DNA of 11,151 nucleotides from Candidatus Iainarchaeum sp. (GTDB lineage: Archaea > Iainarchaeota > Iainarchaeia > Iainarchaeales > GCA-2688035): NCBI GenBank assembly GCA_017608725.1, contig JAFCFG010000061.1:1-11151 (forward strand), read 5' to 3'. The first letter of the stretch is position 1. Each line of letters begins with the position of its first letter. The translations under genes and the position numbers were made by a program. Positions 6,669 through 11,151 of this stretch are shown piece by piece. The notes beneath the pieces were generated by a model, which saw only the letters and a list, made by a program, of their open reading frames with translations, was not told the DNA's origin and did no database searches.

Positions 6669-7030
6669 TCCACCAATTCTATTTCAAGCTGTTTTCCCTC
6701 TGCATCAAATGCTTTGCTGTTTTCAAAAGAGAAGGGGTAGGCAATTATTAAATGTATTTCCCCCATTGCCTTGAATGCTGCCAGGTCTTGCTTGCTTGGT
6801 CTTGCATATGGCCCCGGATGGCTGTGAACAGAGCCCTTTGCGTTTGCCGTGTATGGCAGCAAATCAAGCCTTATTGAACTGAATGTTGTTCCATATACAG
6901 AGGGCAGCAGAATGAATTCATCAATCGCTCCACTTCCCCTGCTTCCAAGCAGTGCAATAAACTCCTCTGGGTATGTGTTCCTTGCTGCCTCAATTATTGC
7001 TTCAAGCGTTTTCCTCTTTATTCTGACCAT
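6665..7030 (-). CDS. JAMM/MPN-type zinc metalloprotease (Mov34/PAD-1 family)
   Basis: The 121-residue protein is a single MPN+ domain. The catalytic signature is complete: Glu23 in YPEEFIALLG, then H69-S-H71-P with seven residues to S79 and D82 (HSHPGPYARPSKQD), the E/HxHx(7)SxxD zinc site. In archaea such stand-alone JAMM enzymes remove ubiquitin-like SAMP proteins or process sulfur-carrier proteins; bacterial relatives take part in cysteine synthesis. No SAMP or E1-like gene is in the window, so the substrate is open. The ATG at 7030 has a good BRE/TATA element upstream and no Shine-Dalgarno, implying a leaderless start. It is the first gene of a probable unit with the micro-ORF and gpmI. 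Length is typical for small archaeal members. Confidence 0.93.
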   Translation of the reverse strand: MVRIKRKTLEAIIEAARNTYPEEFIALLGSRGSGAIDEFILLPSVYGTTFSSIRLDLLPYTANAKGSVHSHPGPYARPSKQDLAAFKAMGEIHLIIAYPFSFENSKAFDAEGKQLEIELVE

Positions 7031-7050
7031 TTACAGAACTAAGCCCAAAG

Positions 7051-7069
7051 CAGTATTTTAGGGTTTCGG
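7051..7069 (-). promoter_or_regulatory. BRE/TATA promoter for the JAMM-gpmI unit
   Basis: The minus strand reads CCGAAACC directly followed by CTAAAATACTG. This resembles an archaeal purine-rich BRE next to a TATA box, about 25-33 bp before the JAMM ATG at 7030. The spacing suits a transcript starting at or close to the start codon. It is the best-looking promoter in the window. Confidence 0.5.
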
Positions 7070-7075
7070 AGAAGC

Positions 7076-7392
7076 TTATTTTTTGATTTCTTTGCCCCAC
7101 TTGTCAATTTCTATGTTGCATTTTGGGCAGGACCACCCGCCCCAAAGCAATTGTTGGGTTGTTTTTGGGCCTCGAACTGTGGGCATTGCCTCATCGCACT
7201 TTGGACAATTTGCGGATTTGATATTAATTCCCATCTTTGTCCCTTTTTGCTTCCCAAAATAGCAATATAGTAAACTCCAGCACCAAGTCCAAGAAAAATA
7301 AACAAGAAAGCAGTTCCAACAAAACCCAGACCAGTAAATAATGCCAAGAGAATGCAAACAACAGGCAAAAGAAGCAAATATTTCTTTTTCAT
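7076..7392 (-). CDS. Two-helix membrane protein with C-terminal zinc ribbon, split by a -1 frameshift
   Basis: Two overlapping frames together make one sensible protein. Frame one starts at the ATG at 7392 and encodes two membrane helices (about residues 4-24 and 27-46) ending YYIAILGSKK. If it continues in frame it gives a low-complexity tail with no domain. The -1 frame encodes GTKMGINIKSANCPKCDEAM and then LLWGGWSCPKCNIEIDKWG, a two-CPxC zinc ribbon (Cys63, 66, 89, 92 of the composite). The ribbon resembles those of small bacterial and archaeal membrane proteins with an LWGGW-CP-C core. Shifting back one base at AGC-AAA-AAG-GGA (7241-7251) gives a 105-residue protein with both parts. It may be a real mutation, a sequencing indel in the A5/G3 run, or programmed frameshifting. 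Alternatively the ribbon starts separately at the ATG at 7234 (52 residues). Function unknown. Confidence 0.65.
7241..7250 (-). other. Possible -1 slippery site in the membrane/zinc-ribbon gene
   Basis: On the coding strand this is GCAAAAAGGG, read in the upstream frame as AGC AAA AAG GGA. C-AAA-AAG resembles the A-AAA-AAG heptamer known for -1 slippage in dnaX. Moving to CAA AAA GGG joins the membrane helices exactly to the zinc-ribbon frame. I see no obvious strong downstream pairing, and the A5/G3 run is also a place where a base-count error is likely. Confidence 0.35.
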
Positions 7393-7433
7393 TTGCCCTA
7401 ATATAGTTTAAACTACTTTTTATTATCTCCCCC
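7393..7433 (-). promoter_or_regulatory. Promoter gap with 12-bp perfect palindrome
   Basis: The gap before the membrane/zinc-ribbon gene holds AATAAAAAG about 30 bp before the ATG at 7392, a possible TATA box. Between box and start is the perfect palindrome TAGTTTAAACTA (7404-7415). A regulator dimer could bind there, overlapping the transcription start. A/T-rich palindromes of this size can also arise by chance. Confidence 0.3.
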
Positions 7434-8624
7434 CTAAATTCCCAAATAAAACAGGATTGTTGGAACCATTAGGAATGCCATGCTGTTTGTCCTCCTTGTA
7501 TTTGTGCTTAGGGCAACCAGTCCAATGGATGCAGAGGTTGCGAAGAAGAGTATTCCAATGAAGCCTGAGAAGAATAAAACCGTTGCCCCAATGAAAACCA
7601 AAACAATTGAATTTATCTTCTTGTATTCAACCAAGTGAATCCTTTTCAGCACAATTCTTGCAATCAGGTCAGTTGCAATTGCAGCAAAGCCGAGTGCAAT
7701 AAGGCAGGCCGCAACAATAAAGAGCAGCTGTTCCTCTCCTATAAGCACCAATTGCTTTATTGCTGATGCCGAGCCTGTTCTTGTTTTGCCCCAGGCAAAC
7801 AGAACAAAGAATGACAGCAGCATATTCGCGGTGTTAACCCCTCCAAGCAGAATCAGGTAGTCAGCGGTTTTAATTTTTCCAACAAGCTTCCTTATTATGA
7901 AGGCAGCCTGGCTTGCCCCAATGCCTGGCAGCAATGAAACAATTGTCCCACCAAGCAAGGCAAGGAAGCTGCCTTTTCCAAGCCTGCCTTTTTCTATGGA
8001 AAAGCCCCCTGTTTTTTGTTCTGGCAGACTTTGTTTTTTTCCAATGCTGTAAAGCAGGGTGCTTGCCCCAAAGAATCCGGTTGCAAGGCAGAACAACGGG
8101 TTTTGCAGTGGCAAGCCACTCCTCAAAGCAAGCAATCCAAGCAGGCTGCTTAGAACAATAACCATTGCACCCCAGGCCCTCTTTTTCTTCTCATCCAACA
8201 ACATCAACAGCAAAATGCCAGTCAAAGCAAACGGAATTATTGCCGGGAGAAACCCCGTGCTTTTCTGGATGAACACAATGAACAACGGCCCAATGACAAT
8301 TGCTGCAATGCCGGCAAATAGGCCTCCGACAATTGTTAATTGTACAGCAGGAAATCCCTTTCCCTGCAACAAAAGCCTGTGCCCTGGCAGAACTGAGAGA
8401 AAGCTGCCAGCGTCCGGTGCTCCAAGCAGAATGCTTGGAATGAAATCCACCAAGGTGTGAACAATACTCATGCTCACTATCAACAAAACCGCGCCAAGGC
8501 TGTTTGTTGCCCCTAAGCTTAAAACCAAGAGTGAAAGGGTGTTCACATGCAATCCTGGCACCAATCCTGTGAGTATTCCAAGAAAACAGCCAGCTAGGGC
8601 AAACAGCAACAACCCTGCTATCAT
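7434..8624 (-). CDS. TctA/DUF112-family multi-pass membrane protein
   Basis: The 396-residue product is almost wholly hydrophobic, with about ten membrane segments. It belongs to the TctA family, the large membrane subunit of tripartite tricarboxylate transporters (archaeal COG1784-like branch). The N-terminal block GILTGLVPGLHVNTLSLLV and the matching second-half block GGTIVSLLPGIGASQAAFI are the family's twin PG-containing loops, which suggest an internally duplicated fold. GAPDAGSFLSVLPGH is a further conserved loop. Classical systems also need TctB and a periplasmic TctC; neither is visible, as is usual for archaeal members, so the substrate cannot be assigned. The ATG at 8624 overlaps the stop of the OB-fold gene as ATGA, so the two are coupled. 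It ends 41 bp before the next gene. Confidence 0.88.
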   Translation of the reverse strand: MIAGLLLFALAGCFLGILTGLVPGLHVNTLSLLVLSLGATNSLGAVLLIVSMSIVHTLVDFIPSILLGAPDAGSFLSVLPGHRLLLQGKGFPAVQLTIVGGLFAGIAAIVIGPLFIVFIQKSTGFLPAIIPFALTGILLLMLLDEKKKRAWGAMVIVLSSLLGLLALRSGLPLQNPLFCLATGFFGASTLLYSIGKKQSLPEQKTGGFSIEKGRLGKGSFLALLGGTIVSLLPGIGASQAAFIIRKLVGKIKTADYLILLGGVNTANMLLSFFVLFAWGKTRTGSASAIKQLVLIGEEQLLFIVAACLIALGFAAIATDLIARIVLKRIHLVEYKKINSIVLVFIGATVLFFSGFIGILFFATSASIGLVALSTNTRRTNSMAFLMVPTILFYLGI

Positions 8625-8974
8625 GCACTCACCCTTTCAACAACTATTTCCAGGCTGCCATTGTAAAGCTGCACTTTTCCCTCAACTGTTATGAAGCTGT
8701 TTTTTGAAATCAGCTTCCTCTGCGTTTTGCTTGGGTTAAAAATAACCGCTTTGATTTTGCCTGTTCCGTCATTTAGTTGGAAAAAGGAAACTGTTTCCCT
8801 CTGAACCGCTGAGTCAACCCTTGCTTTTACGATTACCCTGCTTTCAAGCATTGAATCACTTATTTCGGCAATGCTTGCTTCCCTTGGCTCAAACACATAG
8901 CTGAGCAGCAGTAGGGAAATTACGCCAGCAACTGCCGTGATCAGGGAAATTCTGGCAATAGCGTGCTGTTGCAT
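8621..8974 (-). CDS. Membrane-anchored OB-fold protein
   Basis: The 117-residue protein has one N-terminal membrane helix (about residues 7-27, ISLITAVAGVISLLLLSYVF) followed by an OB-fold of the tRNA_anti/nucleic-acid-binding type. Evidence for the fold is the strand order VIVKARVDSAVQ, VSFFQLNDGTGKIKAVIF, SFITVEGKVQLYNGSLEIVV, with the characteristic DGTG-K turn. With a leading helix the domain probably faces outward, so nucleic-acid binding is uncertain. The fold may serve as a ligand-binding or structural module for the TctA-family protein. The stop TGA overlaps the ATG of that gene, so both are made together. The ATG at 8974 has no ribosome-binding site; a TTTTAATTC box about 30 bp upstream may be its TATA element. 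Confidence 0.8.
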   Translation of the reverse strand: MQQHAIARISLITAVAGVISLLLLSYVFEPREASIAEISDSMLESRVIVKARVDSAVQRETVSFFQLNDGTGKIKAVIFNPSKTQRKLISKNSFITVEGKVQLYNGSLEIVVERVSA

Positions 8975-9036
8975 TCAAAGGAATTTGCTTCAAAGAAAAA
9001 GAATTAAAACTGCCTTGAAATTCGCTTTTCAACGAA
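8975..9036 (-). promoter_or_regulatory. Gap between the second pilin locus and the OB-fold gene: T-rich tract and probable promoter
   Basis: On the minus strand, GTTTTAATTCTTTTTCTTTG (8991-9010) follows the pilin stop by about 27 bp. It can act both as a U-rich terminator for the pilin genes and, through TTTTAATTC, as the TATA region for the OB-fold gene whose ATG is about 30 bp on. No stable hairpin was seen. The transcript boundary here is inferred. Confidence 0.35.
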
Positions 9037-9396
9037 CTAACTGCAAGATTCAACTCTGCCATCTGACCTAACTAAGCTGATATTAACAGTAGTGAATTCC
9101 GTTTTATCAAGAATAGTGCCCTTAACGGTTTCCAAATCAAGGTCATTGCATGTTGCGCTGTCCGGTGTAACAACCAAATCGAAGTTGATGGTTGGGCCCT
9201 CTACAGTGTAGTTGATTTTTTCAAGGAATGCACTGTATTCAAGGCCCCCTGTTTTCTCAACAACCCCTAACCTTAAAAGTTCCATTGCAAGGGTTGAGTC
9301 GTCAATCGTTATATAGAAGCTCAGGACACTTATGCTTACTGCTAGAACTGCAAGCGCAATCAAAAGCAATTCAATGCTAACCTGCCCTCTTGACAC
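9037..9396 (-). CDS. Class III signal peptide pilin-like protein, 119 residues
   Basis: The protein starts MSRGQVSIELLLIALAVLAV, an exact match to the archaeal class III leader (G|Q-x-S-x-E), so cleavage before Gln5 by the adjacent prepilin peptidase is expected. The hydrophobic helix runs to about residue 29 and is followed by a small beta-rich domain with two cysteines (TCNDL, ESCS at the C-terminus). The GTG at 9396 is the only start that keeps the leader, and a strong Shine-Dalgarno GGGGAGG lies six bases before it. The gene overlaps the upstream pilin-like gene by 20 bp in another frame, and 24 bases of its leader are identical to that gene's leader. Likely a secreted filament subunit or minor pilin. 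Confidence 0.86.
   Translation of the reverse strand: MSRGQVSIELLLIALAVLAVSISVLSFYITIDDSTLAMELLRLGVVEKTGGLEYSAFLEKINYTVEGPTINFDLVVTPDSATCNDLDLETVKGTILDKTEFTTVNISLVRSDGRVESCS
9368..9391 (-). repeat. 24-bp pilin-leader repeat, copy 1
   Basis: This stretch encodes the RGQVSIE leader of the 119-residue pilin and is identical, base for base, to 9858-9881 in the neighbouring pilin gene. Bases on either side differ. The copies are 490 bp apart in direct orientation. Confidence 0.85.
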
Positions 9397-9889
9397 TAAT
9401 GTCCTCCCCTATTTTTTCTACAACAAACCTGTCAAACAGCGGACCGGTAATTTGAATGCTGCCGCATTCTGTTGGCACTGCTCCGCTAAGCAGGGAAACA
9501 AACGATTGGCAACTGTAGTATTCCTCGCCGGCTCTGCCTAATTCCTCACAGCCTATTCCCTCGGCCTTATCAAGGGGGGCCCTTCTTCCGTGCATCTTCT
9601 TTATGTTTATGCTGTACTCAATTCTCTTATCTGTCCCATTGCATTCAATAGCTGCGTCAACAGGTACAAGGATGGAGATTGTTTTCCTGCTGTCCCCGCT
9701 GTTTACAGCTGCTTCATTCAGAGCGTTTGCAATTTTCATTGCCCCTATCTTGGTTTCGCTTACTCTCTTTACATCGTCTGCTGAAGCTGTTGCGTCCTCC
9801 ATAAGCGGCCAGACAGTCATGTAAATGTAGACCAATACAATTACTATCAGCAAAATGAATTCAATGCTAACCTGCCCTCTTCGATTCAC
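9377..9889 (-). CDS. Class III signal peptide pilin-like protein, 170 residues
   Basis: I choose the GTG at 9889, giving the leader MNRRGQVSIEFILL; it overlaps the peptidase stop as GTGA. A TTG at 9904 would add five residues and fits the short class III leader less well. After the G|Q cleavage site a hydrophobic helix runs to about residue 28 (IVIVLVYIYMTVWPL), then a helical part (DDVKRVSETKIGAMKIANAL) and a mixed domain with four cysteines. The neighbouring peptidase is the likely processing enzyme. The last codons (VKRAG, stop) are read from the same bases as the leader of the next pilin gene, so its C-terminus may have been set by recombination at the shared repeat. Probably a pilus or secretion pseudopilin component. 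Confidence 0.86.
   Translation of the reverse strand: MNRRGQVSIEFILLIVIVLVYIYMTVWPLMEDATASADDVKRVSETKIGAMKIANALNEAAVNSGDSRKTISILVPVDAAIECNGTDKRIEYSINIKKMHGRRAPLDKAEGIGCEELGRAGEEYYSCQSFVSLLSGAVPTECGSIQITGPLFDRFVVEKIGEDISVKRAG
9403..9409 (-). promoter_or_regulatory. Strong Shine-Dalgarno for the 119-residue pilin gene
   Basis: GGGGAGG on the coding strand ends six bases before the GTG at 9396. It lies inside the upstream coding region, where re-initiation is needed because the two genes overlap out of frame. It is unusual in a window where most starts lack such a site, and it decides the GTG start. Confidence 0.7.
9858..9881 (-). repeat. 24-bp pilin-leader repeat, copy 2
   Basis: Identical to 9368-9391 and encoding the same leader residues in the 170-residue pilin gene. 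The protein-level constraint is only about eight residues, and the match extends through all synonymous positions. Confidence 0.85.
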
Positions 9890-10872
9890 AGCAGCACATT
9901 CCAAATCAAGTCACCGACAACATTTAATGCAAGGTATGCAATCAAAACAGCGGGAACCATTGGAGCGCTTTCCTTTACTGTTATCGCATCCTGCAGTTTT
10001 CCCTGCTTGACCAGTTGCCTCAATTCCTCTATTTCCTTCTTTGTTGCGCCCCTTGCCTTTTTGCTTGAGACGATTTCCCTTGGCTGTTTTATTGCTTTTT
10101 CGAATTTATTAACAGCAAAGTACTTTATTAAATTTTTTATCCCCATTTCCGGCTGCCTTTCAATTCCCTTCCCTGTTTCAACGATTGTCTCGGCTGGAAT
10201 CATGCCTTCCTCCAAGTCGGTTATTTTTATTGCCTTTCTCATCAAAACCTTGGACATGCTGTAAACCTTGAGCATAAAGTACAACAGCCAAAACACAACC
10301 ACCATCCAAAGAAGGGCCAAAGCCCTTTCATATCCGTTGAGAAAGGCAAACGCTGCACCCAATACAATGACTGCAAACCCGATTCCAAAAAGCCAGAGGT
10401 CCAGCAAAATCTTTCTCCCGTGCTCTTTGTTTCTGGCAATTCTCTGCAGTGAAAGAAAGATGCCGTAGGGCAGCATTGCAAAAAGGCTGAAGATAAACAG
10501 TGTTGCAAAGAAAATAGGCAGTTGAATTGCACCAAACACAGGCAAGGAAATCAAACCAAGCCTGCTCAAAATGTTTGGATTGAAGGGGTTCATTGCTGCA
10601 AGGCCAGTAAACAGCTTTACGTCCCCGCCAGCCCAGACCCCTGCCTTGTAAAGCAAGAGTGAAAAAGCAAAGGAGGCAATTGTTGCAGTAACAGAGTTGA
10701 AGAAGATGAAAAGGTCCTGTTGAAAGAACCCAATTGCAAACCAGCCCGCAAGGCCGCTTGCAACCATTGAATAGCTCAGCTTGTTGCTCACAATCCTTTT
10801 CCTTAAATCAGTGTAGGTTGCAGCAACCAGTGCAATTAACGATGCAAAAAAAAAGAGTAGAAAGGGGTTCAT
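9886..10872 (-). CDS. Archaeal A24-family prepilin peptidase (class III/EppA- or FlaK-like)
   Basis: This membrane aspartyl protease cuts prepilin leaders at the cytoplasmic face. The 328-residue protein has an N-terminal helix, then TDLRKRIVSNKL with catalytic Asp22, and GVWAGGDVKLFTGL with catalytic Asp84 in the GxGD-like motif. Several further membrane segments run to about residue 205. The C-terminal part (ITDLEEGMIPAETIV, then ARGATKKEIEELRQLV) is a soluble insert followed by a last membrane helix, as in the archaeal A24 C-terminal type II domain. I choose the ATG at 10872, because AGGTGG lies 12-13 bases upstream; a GTG at 10887 would add five residues before the first helix. It sits between a 58-residue class III peptide and two class III pilins, its likely substrates, and couples to the next gene by GTGA. 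I cannot tell EppA from FlaK/PibD type by eye. Confidence 0.93.
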   Translation of the reverse strand: MNPFLLFFFASLIALVAATYTDLRKRIVSNKLSYSMVASGLAGWFAIGFFQQDLFIFFNSVTATIASFAFSLLLYKAGVWAGGDVKLFTGLAAMNPFNPNILSRLGLISLPVFGAIQLPIFFATLFIFSLFAMLPYGIFLSLQRIARNKEHGRKILLDLWLFGIGFAVIVLGAAFAFLNGYERALALLWMVVVFWLLYFMLKVYSMSKVLMRKAIKITDLEEGMIPAETIVETGKGIERQPEMGIKNLIKYFAVNKFEKAIKQPREIVSSKKARGATKKEIEELRQLVKQGKLQDAITVKESAPMVPAVLIAYLALNVVGDLIWNVLL

Positions 10873-10890
10873 TTGAAACCAGGCCACCTT

Positions 10891-11067
10891 TCAGCTGGGT
10901 TGCAGCAGATTGGCAATTGTTTTTTCCCTGTAATCCAGGATTTCCGCCTGTGCTGAAAGGGCAACTCCCCTAATGCTGTCAACAACTATTGCTGCAATAA
11001 TCGCCAAAGTAATGCCAAACAAGGCCATCAGCAAGTACTCTATCGCAACCTGTGCCCTGTCTTCCAT
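10891..11067 (-). CDS. 58-residue class III signal peptide protein (minimal pilin)
   Basis: The ATG at 11067 opens MEDRAQVAIEYLLMALFGIT, a class III type leader with Ala in the usual Gly (-1) and Ser (+3) positions (A|Q-V-A-I-E-Y). The hydrophobic helix spans about residues 9-29 and only some 29 polar residues follow (DSIRGVALSAQAEILDYREK, ending LLQPS). There is no cysteine and no room for a globular head, so the mature protein would be one long helix, like the small major pilins of some archaeal filaments. It ends 18 bp before the peptidase start, and a weak AGTGG motif lies upstream. Strong leader similarity and position support a real gene despite its size. It could be the main filament subunit or an inner core peptide. 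Confidence 0.8.
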   Translation of the reverse strand: MEDRAQVAIEYLLMALFGITLAIIAAIVVDSIRGVALSAQAEILDYREKTIANLLQPS

Positions 11068-11087
11068 TGCAAAACCACTTCTCTGGA

Positions 11088-11151
11088 TTAGATTGTTTTT
11101 GTTGTGCCGCAGTACTTGAACTCAGTTTCTTCCTCTAACGTAGTGCAATCA
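11088..11151 (-). CDS. C-terminal fragment of an upstream gene, probably another pilin-like protein
   Basis: An open frame enters from the right edge and reads DCTTLEEETEFKYCGTTKTI before a TAA at 11088-11090, 20 bp upstream of the 58-residue gene. The other two minus-strand frames hit stops quickly. The two cysteines and close spacing fit the tails of the other pilin-like proteins, but only 20 residues are visible and no family can be assigned. Confidence 0.45.
   Translation of the reverse strand, partial: DCTTLEEETEFKYCGTTKTI

Noticed and set aside
8191..8628. Minus-strand 145-codon frame inside the TctA-family gene
   Set aside because: It is an out-of-frame reading of a strongly membrane-type gene, rich in Cys, His and Trp, as expected of a shadow frame.
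9011..9037. TTCG...CGAA inverted repeat as a hairpin terminator
   Set aside because: The stem is only four base pairs with a loop of eight; the nearby T tract is a better candidate for archaeal termination.
1..11151. CRISPR array, tRNA/rRNA gene, insertion sequence or phage genes
   Set aside because: No spaced repeat series, no tRNA-like TTC-loop context and no transposase or integrase motifs were seen; coding genes fill nearly all the window.

Overview
The window looks like a chromosomal segment of an archaeon. The evidence is an ABCE1/Rli1 ribosome-recycling ATPase, at least three prepilin-like proteins with archaeal class III signal peptides (Q-x-S-x-E type), an archaeal A24 prepilin peptidase with its C-terminal soluble domain, a small JAMM metalloprotease, TATA-like boxes about 30 bp before start codons with little Shine-Dalgarno sequence, and T-rich tracts after genes. 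Compact genes, ATGA/GTGA overlaps and many small secreted pilin-like proteins suggest a DPANN lineage such as Diapherotrites or Micrarchaeota. The lineage is inference; the domain Archaea is much firmer. No rRNA, tRNA, CRISPR array, insertion sequence or phage gene was seen.

Layout, left to right. Nearly everything is on the minus strand, so transcription runs right to left. The left edge holds the N-terminal half of abce1/rli1 (1-820). Then comes an exported DUF4139 protein (934-2448). It is divergent from the only plus-strand gene, a stand-alone asparagine-synthetase-type ATP pyrophosphatase domain (2536-3315). Next is a tight four-gene set of pilin-like secreted proteins (3290-5040), linked by ATGA overlaps. 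A metabolic and protease pair follows: bacterial-type cofactor-independent phosphoglycerate mutase (5101-6612) downstream of a JAMM protease (6665-7030), with a 19-codon reading frame joined to both by ATGA overlaps. Then come a membrane/zinc-ribbon gene split by a frameshift (7076-7392), a TctA-family membrane protein (7434-8624) overlapping a membrane-anchored OB-fold protein (8621-8974), and a second pilin locus (9037-11151). That locus holds two class III pilin-like proteins, the prepilin peptidase, a 58-residue class III peptide and the tail of one more gene.

How the genes work together. The clearest system is the surface-filament or secretion module. The peptidase at 9886-10872 is the obvious enzyme to process the class III proteins next to it. 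It may also process some of the variant-leader proteins at 3290-5040. No secretion ATPase or TadC-type platform protein is inside the window, so the assembly machinery must be elsewhere. Every pilin-like protein except the 58-residue one carries an even number of cysteines, suggesting disulfide-stabilised ectodomains. The most interesting details are the frameshift at a C-AAA-AAG site, the ATGA-bracketed micro-ORF, a 24-bp perfect repeat encoding the pilin leader in two neighbouring genes, and a second, shifted leader type in the first pilin cluster.
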